From Pandoraea sp. PE-S2T-3 (lineage in GTDB: Bacteria > Pseudomonadota > Gammaproteobacteria > Burkholderiales > Burkholderiaceae), in the NCBI RefSeq assembly GCF_002179965.1, contig NZ_NGUQ01000014.1, forward strand, positions 124,001-188,000: a stretch of DNA of 64,000 bases, in the 5' to 3' direction. Every line of letters starts with the position of its first letter. Position 1 is the first letter of the stretch. A program made the position numbers and the translations under genes. Under the pieces are notes generated by a model. That model was not told where the DNA came from, made no database searches, and worked only from the letters and a program-made list of their open reading frames with translations. Shown piece by piece: positions 1 through 8,751 of the stretch.

Positions 1-782
1 ATCCAGCCGGTCGCGTCCTGCGCCGGCAGCAAGCGGCGGCCTTCATGCAGGTGCTGGTTGATCTGTTGGATGAACGTGCTCACGGGATCTCGTACGCGGC
101 AAACCTGTGCCCACTCTTTCTTGCCGACCAGATCGGGCTTGCCGGTCCAGCGGCGCGCCGTATCTCCCACTGATTTCGCGACATCTGAACGGAGCACCTC
201 ATAGGCCGACGTACTGTTGCGTCCGTCCGTACCCAACAACGCGCTGCCCACGACCTCGCTGCACACTTGCGCGCGTTCGCTGCGCGCCTCCGGCATGATC
301 ACCGGATGATTCCTCAGACCGGCGGCACTCGGGTTGGCGTCGAATCCAGCCGGTCCCGCACAGACATACAACGTTTGCAGCGCCGAGGGGCACAGGACGG
401 GCGCCGCGCGCTGGGTGCCATTCGTCTTCGGCAATGCCGCGAAGGCTTCGCCCGAACCGGCTAGACGATCGGCAAACGCGGACAACACTGCCGAATCGGG
501 TCGGTCGCTGTTCGGTTTCAACGGAGAACCGGTTGCCGTCGCCACATCGCGAAGATCCGCCCGCATGGCGTTTGCCAGCGCTACCAGCGATGCCGGTAGC
601 GCGCTGGCGCGGATCTGCTGTGCCGGGTGCCCTTCCCGGGCGCTTTCGACACCTTGCAGCGGAAAGTCTCGATCGAGCGCGGGCCGCGTGTTTCGAACCA
701 GACTGTTCGCGAGCAGTGCTTGTGACAGTGAATGTGTGGCCAGTCCATGCAGTCCGGCAAAAAGCGGTTGCAAGCCATTCAT
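1..782 (-). CDS. Hypothetical protein, C-terminus beyond the left edge
   Basis: I do not recognise this protein. An uninterrupted minus-strand frame runs from ATG 782 to the window edge and gives 260 residues. The start has a strong Shine-Dalgarno, GGAGG at 791-795, eight bases upstream. The N-terminus (MNGLQPLFAGLHGLA) has no signal peptide or clear membrane segment. The visible part is soluble-looking, rich in Ala, Arg and Ser, with a few scattered cysteines. The overlapping open frames in this interval are shorter and lack a ribosome site. It diverges from the PaeA gene across 462 non-coding bases. The function cannot be inferred; a cytoplasmic protein or a secreted effector without a classical signal are both possible. 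Confidence 0.6.
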   Translation of the reverse strand, partial: MNGLQPLFAGLHGLATHSLSQALLANSLVRNTRPALDRDFPLQGVESAREGHPAQQIRASALPASLVALANAMRADLRDVATATGSPLKPNSDRPDSAVLSAFADRLAGSGEAFAALPKTNGTQRAAPVLCPSALQTLYVCAGPAGFDANPSAAGLRNHPVIMPEARSERAQVCSEVVGSALLGTDGRNSTSAYEVLRSDVAKSVGDTARRWTGKPDLVGKKEWAQVCRVRDPVSTFIQQINQHLHEGRRLLPAQDATGW

Positions 783-1244
783 CGTGAAGTCCTCCGTCAG
801 TGCGGTGAGCGTGGCCATCGACCACGGCCCCGACAAGGTGTCGGAACGGCGTTCACGATGCCCGACGGGCATGGGTGTCACTGTCGGTTCTGCGCACACG
901 CACTCCCCGCTCGCGCAAGCCACCGCCCAGTAGGAGACAGTGAACGTCCGTCGCGCAACGCGAACGTTGCCGGGGTGCCGCTGACGGGGCGACATGGACT
1001 TATGGCATGCTATCGGTCAGCGGCACAGCCGACGCGGCTGCTGCGCCCCCGTGGATTCGCCCCACACGCGAACGCTCCGGGGACGCGCTTTCCGCACCCC
1101 AGCCCGAAGGCATCTCAAAATGATGGCCACCCGGCCTTGTTTCGAAATGTCTCCGCGCAACCGGTTTTGCCCTGTCTTGGGGCGTCACCGCCTTGCTCCC
1201 GTCGCTGCTGTGCGCCTGACTTTGTACTTACAGGTGACAACAAT
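783..1244. other. Divergent intergenic region, no gene seen
   Basis: These 462 bases separate the divergent starts of the hypothetical gene and paeA and must hold both promoters. The frame in phase with paeA is open back to 732, but its translation here is Arg/Pro/His-rich and unlike the PaeA family. The PaeA-like N-terminus begins only at 1245. I looked for a manganese-type leader, as some ion-transport genes have, and found no convincing match. Confidence 0.5.
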
Positions 1245-2606
1245 ATGAGTGGTTACGGCTTTCTTTTCAGTATCTTGCTGCTGGTTCTGGCGAGCGCGTT
1301 CTTTTCCGCCGCCGAAATTTCACTGACCGCCGCCAAACGCACCAAGCTTCAGGTGCTCATGGAAAAGGGCGACCAGCAGGCCATCAAAGTGCTCGCGCTC
1401 AAGGAGCAGCCCGGTAACTTCTTCACCGTCGTGCAGATCGGCGTGAACGCGGTCGCGGTGCTCGGCGGTGTGCTCGGCGAGAGCTTTCTCACCGGCTATC
1501 TTTTCGACTGGCTCTCGTCGTTCACCGATCAGGCCATGGCACTCCGACTGGCCGGTATCGGCTCGTTCCTGTTCATCACGATCGCCTTCATTCAATTTGC
1601 CGATCTGATTCCGAAGCGGCTCGCCATGGTCAACCCGGAACGCGTGGCGATGTCGATCATCGACCCGATGCTGCTCTGCCTGAAGGTGCTGCGTCCGTTG
1701 GTGTTCATCTTCAACGGCATCGCGAACATGTTTTTGCGCATCTTCAAATTGCCCACGCATGCCATCGAAAACATCACCTCCGAAGACATCGCCGCCATGG
1801 TGGGCGCGGGTGCCGAGGCGGGGGTGCTGCGCAAGCAGGAACTGCATCTGATCGAAAACGTGTTCGAACTGGAGTCGCGCACGGTCGGCTCGGTCATGAC
1901 GTTTCGCGACGACGTGGTGTACTTCACCATCGCCGAGGAAGAGCGCAGCATCCGTCACAAGATCATCGAAAGCCCGCATTCGAAGTATCTGGTGTGCCGT
2001 GGCGAAATCGACAACGTGCTCGGCTACGTCGACTCGAAAGACTTGCTCCAGCGCATTGCGAGCGAAGACCTGTCGAGCGTGATTCGTAACCTTGACCGTC
2101 TCTACGCGAAGAAGCTGCTCGTCATTCCCGACACGCTCAATCTCTCGGAAGCGCTGGCCCGCTTCAAGGAAACCCGCGAGAGCTTCGCCGTCATCATCAA
2201 CGAGTACGGCATGGTGGTAGGCGTGGTCACGCTCAACGACATCGTGGGCGCGCTCATGGGCGACGTGGTCCACCCGGCAGATGAAGACCAGATCGTGCAG
2301 CGCGACGAGCATTCATGGCTGGTCGATGGCGTCACTTCCGTCGAAGACGTGAAGAAGGCGCTCGACATCGACGAGCTGCCCGGCGAGGGCGAGTACGAGA
2401 CCATCGCCGGCTTCATGATCTATCAGCTCAAGCGCATTCCGAAGAAGTCGGAAGCGACCGAAGCCATGGGCTACAAGTTCGAAGTGGTCGACATCGACAA
2501 CTACAAGATCGACCAATTGCTTGTCACGCGGATGGGCGCAGTTGCCGAAGCCGCCATCGCGGCGCAGAAGCTGGCCCAGTCTCAGACACAGACGCCGACG
2601 TCCTGA
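1245..2606 (+). CDS. paeA: PaeA/YtfL family membrane protein (DUF21-CBS-CorC domains)
   Basis: The protein has 453 residues, close to the E. coli homologue (formerly YtfL), which is reported to export cadaverine and putrescine. Order of parts: N-terminal DUF21 membrane domain (about 1-190), opening with a hydrophobic segment and the AEISL motif typical of the family; a CBS pair (about 205-335), including ELESRTV and EYGMVVGVVTLND; and a C-terminal CorC/HlyC domain (about 345-430) with GYKFEVVDIDNYKIDQLLV near the end. The match to E. coli PaeA is extended through all three domains. ATG 1245 is chosen because family similarity begins there. It is monocistronic and diverges from the hypothetical gene. 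Polyamine export is inferred from the family; magnesium or cobalt roles have been claimed for related CNNM/CorC proteins. Confidence 0.85.
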   Translation: MSGYGFLFSILLLVLASAFFSAAEISLTAAKRTKLQVLMEKGDQQAIKVLALKEQPGNFFTVVQIGVNAVAVLGGVLGESFLTGYLFDWLSSFTDQAMALRLAGIGSFLFITIAFIQFADLIPKRLAMVNPERVAMSIIDPMLLCLKVLRPLVFIFNGIANMFLRIFKLPTHAIENITSEDIAAMVGAGAEAGVLRKQELHLIENVFELESRTVGSVMTFRDDVVYFTIAEEERSIRHKIIESPHSKYLVCRGEIDNVLGYVDSKDLLQRIASEDLSSVIRNLDRLYAKKLLVIPDTLNLSEALARFKETRESFAVIINEYGMVVGVVTLNDIVGALMGDVVHPADEDQIVQRDEHSWLVDGVTSVEDVKKALDIDELPGEGEYETIAGFMIYQLKRIPKKSEATEAMGYKFEVVDIDNYKIDQLLVTRMGAVAEAAIAAQKLAQSQTQTPTS

Positions 2607-2677
2607 CGGCTGCGGACATCGTCAGGAATCGACAGTTTCGCGGCGACTGTCGTTGCCGATCGCGCGGGCGGTGCAGG

Positions 2678-4843
2678 TCACGAAGGCATTGCCTCCAGCA
2701 CCTGCGCCAGCCGATCGGTCAATCCACCGTCTCGCTGCGTTGGACGCAGAATCGCCGAGGCGATGACCTGCCACGGTGCATAGAGCCACGCCTGACGGCG
2801 AGCGCGGGTCACGCCCGTGTAGATCAACTCGCGCGACAACACGCGGCTCGACTGCTCGGGCAGCACGATGGCGACGCGCTCGAACTCCGACCCCTGCGAC
2901 TTGTGGATCGTCATCGCGAACGCCGTCTCGTGTGCCGGCAAGCTCGCCGGCGAATACAACCGGTATCCGCCATCCGGGGTAGCAAACGCTACCCGCAACG
3001 CACCGCCCGGCCCAAGCGGCAACGCGATGCCGATATCGCCATTGAACAGATTCAGCGCGTACTCGTTCTGCGTCACGAGCACCGGGCGCCCTGCAAACCA
3101 AGCGCCGCCGCCAGCATTCAGTGCGACGCCCGCGCGACGCGCCAGCAGTGCGGTGAGTTGCGCGCCAAGGAATTCCACGCCACGGCGTCCGCCACGCGTC
3201 GCACACAACACCCGAAACTGACCGAAAGCCGCGAACACCGGCTGCGCCACCATCGCGATGTCACCTGCCGTCGCGGCACCCGGGTCACCGAGTTGGCCGA
3301 TAAGCGTCACGGCATCGGTCAACGCGTCGAGGTAAGCGCCATAGCCATCCGCCAGCGCATTGAGATTAGCCGCAGAGAGTTGCACGCCACCGTCTTCGCT
3401 GAGACTGACGCGGTCGGCGGCCGACGCGGAAACCGATGAAGTTGCGGATGCGGATGCGGCATGCGAGGTTGCCTGCACGGAGACTGCGGAGGGCTGCGGC
3501 GCCATCGACGCACGCCCATGCGCCGATGCCAGTACGCGTTCTGCGCTTTCCGTCGTGAACTCCTTGCGCGCGTCCGCCACGCGCCCGGTCTTGATCGCCG
3601 TCGCCAGCCGACCAATGGCCGAGTGCTCGCCGAAACGGTAAGTCCGTTCCAGCCAGACCACGGCATCTTCCAATCCACGCGCCACACCGGCCGGGGCACT
3701 TGGCGAAAGGGGGCCGTGCACCGGCGGCGTTCCCTGCGGCCAGCCCAGCGCCTGTAACAGTTGCGCGCGCATATCGACGGAAAACGCGCGTTTGGCACTC
3801 AGCTCGCCGAACACCGCACCGGCTTCCACGGCGGCCAATTGGTCCTTGTCGCCCAGCAGAATCAATCGCGCGCCCTCGGGCACCGCTTCAAGCAACTGCG
3901 TCGCCATCGACAAATCGATCATCGAGGCTTCGTCAACGACGATCAGGTCGTAAGGCAGCGGATTTCCCGCGTGATGGCGGAAGCGTCGACCCACCTGCTC
4001 CGCCGATTCGGGCAGCACCCCCAGCAGACGGTGGAGCGTCAGCGCCGCCTCGGGCAGGGCTTGCCGGACGGCTTCAGGCAAATCCTGACGGGCGGTGAGC
4101 GCTTCCTGCATCCGTTGCGCCGCTTTGCCCGTGGGAGCCGCCAGTGCCACGCGAAGGTTGGCGTCGCGTTCGAGCAGGCACGCGAGCAGCCCCACGACGG
4201 TGGTCGTCTTGCCGGTGCCCGGTCCGCCACTGAGCACCACGAGCGAGCGTTGCAGCGCCAATGCAGCTGCCGCCATCTGCCAGTTCGGTTCGGGCTGGCC
4301 ATCGGAAGCGGTGGACGACGCAAGCACGCCCTCACCGAAATACTTGCGCAACCGTTCGCGATCCTGCGCCGTTACTGCTGTCGTCTCCGACGTGGCCAGC
4401 TTGCGGCCGAGCGCCGCCGCGAGGCGCGCTTCATACACGTAGTAACGCGCCAGATAGAGGCGGTCTTGTTCATCGAGCAACAACGGCCATGCGTCGGACT
4501 GCGCATCGCTGGTCAGCACGGCGGCAAGGTTGGCCGGCGCGCATAGGCCGCTGGCAAAAAGTGCATCGCGCCACACGGAGAGCGACGGCGAATCGTCAGG
4601 GAACAACTCGCCGCTGGCCTGCGCATCGAGAAAGTTGTCGAGCGGCACGCAGACGTGCCCTTCGGCAGTCGCGAGACTCACGGCCAGCGCCGCGCGCCAG
4701 ACGTAGCGGCACGTCGACTCGTTCGCACCGCGCCCGCGTGCGAGCATCGTCATCCGACGCGCGAAGCCCTGCGCGAGTCTTACCACGCCAGTATCGGCTT
4801 GCGCGGACCCGGCCGGGTCGTTCAGGTTGAGGAGTTCGCTCAT
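2678..4843 (-). CDS. recD: Exodeoxyribonuclease V alpha subunit RecD
   Basis: RecD is the fast 5'-3' helicase of RecBCD, which processes double-strand breaks for recombination. The protein has 721 residues. The Walker A motif GGPGTGKT lies at 206-213. It is followed by the DEAD-type motif VVDEASMIDL and a C-terminal helicase motif TIHKSQGSEF. An Ala/Ser-rich stretch around residues 430-480 looks like a lineage-specific insertion between helicase domains. The ATG overlaps the recB stop by four bases (ATGA), so translation is probably coupled. It is the last gene of recC-recB-recD. The 3' end converges on paeA with 71 bases between. Confidence 0.95.
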   Translation of the reverse strand: MSELLNLNDPAGSAQADTGVVRLAQGFARRMTMLARGRGANESTCRYVWRAALAVSLATAEGHVCVPLDNFLDAQASGELFPDDSPSLSVWRDALFASGLCAPANLAAVLTSDAQSDAWPLLLDEQDRLYLARYYVYEARLAAALGRKLATSETTAVTAQDRERLRKYFGEGVLASSTASDGQPEPNWQMAAAALALQRSLVVLSGGPGTGKTTTVVGLLACLLERDANLRVALAAPTGKAAQRMQEALTARQDLPEAVRQALPEAALTLHRLLGVLPESAEQVGRRFRHHAGNPLPYDLIVVDEASMIDLSMATQLLEAVPEGARLILLGDKDQLAAVEAGAVFGELSAKRAFSVDMRAQLLQALGWPQGTPPVHGPLSPSAPAGVARGLEDAVVWLERTYRFGEHSAIGRLATAIKTGRVADARKEFTTESAERVLASAHGRASMAPQPSAVSVQATSHAASASATSSVSASAADRVSLSEDGGVQLSAANLNALADGYGAYLDALTDAVTLIGQLGDPGAATAGDIAMVAQPVFAAFGQFRVLCATRGGRRGVEFLGAQLTALLARRAGVALNAGGGAWFAGRPVLVTQNEYALNLFNGDIGIALPLGPGGALRVAFATPDGGYRLYSPASLPAHETAFAMTIHKSQGSEFERVAIVLPEQSSRVLSRELIYTGVTRARRQAWLYAPWQVIASAILRPTQRDGGLTDRLAQVLEAMPS

Positions 4844-7800
4844 GCGCGGCCCCCTTCGGCATCGCCCGCAGCATCGGGGCTGTCGCGGCCGTCGAGCGCC
4901 AATGCCTCGGCTAGCGCCACGTTCTCGCCAGCGGCAAACAGCCGATCGAGTGCATCGACCATCTCCCGCGACGGCTTGTCGAAATAGACACCCGGCACGT
5001 GGTCTTCCAGTCGATTGGCCTCAGCCCAGTCGGGACGCACACCACGCACGAAGAGATAAAGGCTGCCCGCCATATCGCGGTCGTAATCGTAGTCAGTCAG
5101 GCGGCGTCGCAAATAGCGATGCAGCGCCAGTGTGTAGAGCAGGTATTGCAGGTGATAACCGTGTTCGGCCATCGCCTCGCGCAGCCCCTCCGGCCCGTAG
5201 TTCTCGGGGGCCGTGCCCAGATAGTTGGACTTCCAGTCGAGAATCCACCACTGCTTGCCGTGGCGGAACACCAGATCGATGAAGCCTTTGAGATAGCCGC
5301 GCAGCACCGTGGCATCGAGCGGCAGATCCGGATAACCGAACTGCCGCAGCAGCCCGCGCAACGCATCGAGCGAGACCGCATCGGCCGGGTACGTGAACTC
5401 CATTTCCGTGAGCCGCTCGCTCATGGCCACATCAGAGAGATGCAAACCGGGTCGCAGTGGGGTATTCAGCGTATCGCCCAACATGCTCATCATCATCGCG
5501 CGCCACAAGTCGTTCTGTTCCGCCCCGCGCCCCGGCGGACGCTCGCGCAAGGCACGTGTGACCGCCTGCGGCCATTGGCCACGCGCGGTGAAATCGGCCA
5601 GTTCGAACACACGGTGCAAGCTCTCGCCCGCTGCCGGACCGCGCGGAAATCGCAGAATGTCGTCGGGGGGCGGCCACGTGTCATCACCTTCCGGCGGCAA
5701 GGCGAACGTCGGCCCCGCATTGGCTTGCGCGTCGTAGTCCGGACGCGTGCGCTCAGGCGCACTCAATTGCCCGCCACCCAACTGCGGCCCGGCATGCATG
5801 CCGGCCAGCAGACCGGAAAAGCTGCCGATGCGCCACACTTCACGCAACGCGCGCGTGCTCGTGCGAGTGGAGAGTTCGGGCGGCGCATCGTGTCCGATAC
5901 GCTCCCCCTTCCCCAAGGCATCGCCCACCGGCAAGGGAATCACGTCGACGGGGCCTCCGGCGAGTGCCTTCCATGCGGCACGAATCGCGTCGACGCGGGC
6001 CTCAGCATCGACGCTTGGCGAAATCCAGTCGTCGAAGGCAGTCCCCTGCCCGGCGGCCAGCCAGTTGAGCATGCCGCCGCAGGCCTCTTTCACGCTGCGT
6101 CGCGACGTGTAGATCCCCGCAGCAAGATAGCAACGGTAGACCGCGCGGGTCAGCGCGACGTATAACAACCGCGCCTGTTCGGCCAACTGCTCGCGGCGTA
6201 GCGCGCCGTGCGCCGGTGAACCCTTGGCGCCCGCCTCGGTAAAGTCGATGACCGCGTTTGGCCCGTCGTGATACTCCAGACCATCGAGACTGCCGCTGTC
6301 ACGCACGGCGCCATCCCACAGGAACGGGCAGAACACGACACCGTATTCCAGCCCCTTCGACTTGTGAACGGTCACGATCTGTACAAGATTCTGATCGGAC
6401 TCGAGACGCAACTGCGCGTCTTCCCCGCCGCTGGCATTACGTTGCGACGCCAGCCAGCGCAGCAGTGCCGGCATGCCCGGCTGCTCGGCCCAGCGGGCTT
6501 GTGCCAACTCGGCCAGATGCATGAAGTTGGTAAGCCGCCGCTCGCCGCCTGCCTGCGCGACCAGACGCGCCGCCAGCCCCAACTCGCGCATGAGCGTGCG
6601 CCACATGGCGGAGAAGCCTCGCTCGATCCACAACTGCCGATAGCGTTGCAGCCGTTCGATCCAGGCAATCGCCTCGGCATCGGACGCTTCGCTCGTCTGC
6701 ATCCGGAACAACGCCGAGGCGTCTAGTCCGAACAATTCCGTCGCGAGCGCCGCACGTAACGCACGCACGTCGCCCGGTGATTCGACCGCACGCAATACAC
6801 GCAACAGCGTTTGCGCTTCGTCGCTGGCAAACACCGAGTCTTGCGTGAGTTCAACGCTGCCCACCGCATGTTCGGCGAGCATTGCCTTCATCAGCGCGCC
6901 CTGCCGGTGAGTTTGCACGATGACGGCAATATCCCCCGGGGCCAGCGCGCGCTCACCGATCAAAACATCCCCGCGCGACGCGCCAGAGAGCAAACGCGCG
7001 ACTTCCGCCGCAGTGGCACGTGCGCAGGCTTGCTGGGCTTCATCCTTGGAGAGCGGCCCGTCGCCTTTGCCTTGCTCGCTGCTCGCCCCTTCCGGCAACC
7101 ACCACACCGTGAAGTCTGCAACGGTGCGCCCGTCGGCCAACGGCGGGCGCACACGCTGCCCCGGGCGCACGGGTGGATACTCCAGACCGTCGAGTACGAA
7201 CGCGCGCTCATTGGCCCCGAACAGGCGATTCCCCGCTTGAATGATTGCAGGCGTCGAGCGTTGATTGACAGCGAGCGTGTACGCCGCATCGGCATTCTCA
7301 CGAGCGGCAAGATACGTATGCAGATCTGCCGCACGGAAGCTGTAGATAGCCTGCTTCGGATCGCCCACCATAAACATCGGGCCGCTCTTCGCGCGGCCAT
7401 CGCCGTCGCCCCGAGCATCGGCGGCGTTCACATTCGTCAGCGCCGAACCCGCGCGGTACACCGCATTGAAGATGGCGAATTGCTGCGGGTCGGTATCCTG
7501 AAACTCATCGATCAGCGCGCACGGGTAGCGCGTGCGCAGGGCATCGGCCAGATTGGGGTGCTGCGTCAGCGCACGCGAGATGTTGCCCAGCAAGTCATCG
7601 AACGACACGACGCGGAGTTCGCGCTTGCGCTGTGCCAGTTGATCGGGGGCCTCGTTCATCCATGCGCGCAGGATACGAAGCCACGCCATGGCGTAACGCT
7701 CGTCGGCGTCGGCGCGCGCCTTCACCAGCACGTCGGCCAGTCCGAAGAAGCGATGGTCGGGAGGCGTCTCCCCTTTCTTGATGTCCTTGGCCAAGCGCGT

Positions 7801-8751
7801 CGTCGTGAGCAGTTCCGCCTTGGTGTTGAGCAGCGCGCCGACGTCACCGGCGTTCAGGTACCGCTGCCACGCGGAGACCGCCTGCGCCAGCGACGCCTCG
7901 TGATAAATGTTCTTCTTGAGCGATGGCAGCGCCTTGCCCATCAACTCGGCAATGCCCAGCGCCTCGGCCTCCCAGCACTCGCGGGCGATGGCATACGTTT
8001 CGAGCAAGGCCGCATCGGCGGCAGTCGAGGCCTCGGCGCGCACGGCGGCGGGCCAGCGCAGCGTCGACATCGGCTTTTTCAACCGCCGCGCCAACTGATC
8101 AGTCAACGTACCCGGCGAGCGTTTGCGATCCACCAGCCACGCGGCAAACCCATCGTCTTGCGCTGCCAGCGGCTCCACCACGCGACGCCAGAACTCGACT
8201 GCCAGATCGTGGCGCACGCCGTTATCGTCCGGCACCAATTCGTAGGCAAACGGCAAACCTGCCGCGAACGGCACTTCGGCCAGCGCGCGCTGGCAAAAGC
8301 CGTGAATCGTATGGATCGACGCCTGATCGAAGCCGCGCAGTGCCGCTTGCAGGCACTCGCGAATCTGCTTCACCGTCATTTCGCCGCGCTCAATCAATCC
8401 GGCGATCATCACGGTAAAGAGTGGGTCGCTACTCGCGTCAGGATCGAAGTCCGGGAAATCGTCATCGCCGGCCTCGCCCTGGCCCTCGCCTGCTTCGTCC
8501 TCGCCGAACATTGGGGCGATAGCCGCGACCAAGTCCGACAGCCGTCCACGAATGCGCTCGCGCAGTTCGGCCGTTGCCGCGTTGGTGAACGTCACCACGA
8601 GGATTTGCTCGACGCTCAGGTTCTTTTCGAGCAGGAGACGCACATACAGTGCGCAGATATTCCACGTCTTGCCAGTGCCGGCCGACGCTTCGATCAGGCA
8701 AACGCCATCGAGATCGCAATTGAATACGTCGAGGTCGATAAGCTGCGTCAT
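4840..8751 (-). CDS. recB: Exodeoxyribonuclease V beta subunit RecB
   Basis: RecB combines a 3'-5' SF1 helicase with the only nuclease site of the RecBCD complex. The protein has 1303 residues, somewhat longer than the E. coli enzyme of about 1180. Walker A ASAGTGKT is at 22-29, a UvrD-type motif IDEFQDTDPQQ lies in the first half, and HKSKGLEY lies in the middle. The C-terminal nuclease has Asp1159 (GFIDLVF), Asp1172 and Lys1174 (LDWKSN). Their spacing equals that of the catalytic Asp-Asp-Lys of E. coli RecB, so the nuclease should be active. Both ends overlap neighbours by four bases (recC upstream, recD downstream), indicating one polycistronic unit. Confidence 0.96.
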   Translation of the reverse strand: MTQLIDLDVFNCDLDGVCLIEASAGTGKTWNICALYVRLLLEKNLSVEQILVVTFTNAATAELRERIRGRLSDLVAAIAPMFGEDEAGEGQGEAGDDDFPDFDPDASSDPLFTVMIAGLIERGEMTVKQIRECLQAALRGFDQASIHTIHGFCQRALAEVPFAAGLPFAYELVPDDNGVRHDLAVEFWRRVVEPLAAQDDGFAAWLVDRKRSPGTLTDQLARRLKKPMSTLRWPAAVRAEASTAADAALLETYAIARECWEAEALGIAELMGKALPSLKKNIYHEASLAQAVSAWQRYLNAGDVGALLNTKAELLTTTRLAKDIKKGETPPDHRFFGLADVLVKARADADERYAMAWLRILRAWMNEAPDQLAQRKRELRVVSFDDLLGNISRALTQHPNLADALRTRYPCALIDEFQDTDPQQFAIFNAVYRAGSALTNVNAADARGDGDGRAKSGPMFMVGDPKQAIYSFRAADLHTYLAARENADAAYTLAVNQRSTPAIIQAGNRLFGANERAFVLDGLEYPPVRPGQRVRPPLADGRTVADFTVWWLPEGASSEQGKGDGPLSKDEAQQACARATAAEVARLLSGASRGDVLIGERALAPGDIAVIVQTHRQGALMKAMLAEHAVGSVELTQDSVFASDEAQTLLRVLRAVESPGDVRALRAALATELFGLDASALFRMQTSEASDAEAIAWIERLQRYRQLWIERGFSAMWRTLMRELGLAARLVAQAGGERRLTNFMHLAELAQARWAEQPGMPALLRWLASQRNASGGEDAQLRLESDQNLVQIVTVHKSKGLEYGVVFCPFLWDGAVRDSGSLDGLEYHDGPNAVIDFTEAGAKGSPAHGALRREQLAEQARLLYVALTRAVYRCYLAAGIYTSRRSVKEACGGMLNWLAAGQGTAFDDWISPSVDAEARVDAIRAAWKALAGGPVDVIPLPVGDALGKGERIGHDAPPELSTRTSTRALREVWRIGSFSGLLAGMHAGPQLGGGQLSAPERTRPDYDAQANAGPTFALPPEGDDTWPPPDDILRFPRGPAAGESLHRVFELADFTARGQWPQAVTRALRERPPGRGAEQNDLWRAMMMSMLGDTLNTPLRPGLHLSDVAMSERLTEMEFTYPADAVSLDALRGLLRQFGYPDLPLDATVLRGYLKGFIDLVFRHGKQWWILDWKSNYLGTAPENYGPEGLREAMAEHGYHLQYLLYTLALHRYLRRRLTDYDYDRDMAGSLYLFVRGVRPDWAEANRLEDHVPGVYFDKPSREMVDALDRLFAAGENVALAEALALDGRDSPDAAGDAEGGRA

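Noticed and set aside
732..1244. In-frame extension of the PaeA gene upstream of 1245
   Set aside because: Translation is Arg/Pro/His-rich, unlike the family, and family similarity begins exactly at ATG 1245.
994..1244. Manganese- or magnesium-type riboswitch before paeA
   Set aside because: I looked for the yybP-ykoY core and for an M-box-like fold; only isolated GC-rich pairings were found, with no conserved core sequence.
2315..3439. Open plus-strand frame covering the end of paeA and recD
   Set aside because: Runs across two real genes in other frames, is Arg-rich and has no ribosome site.
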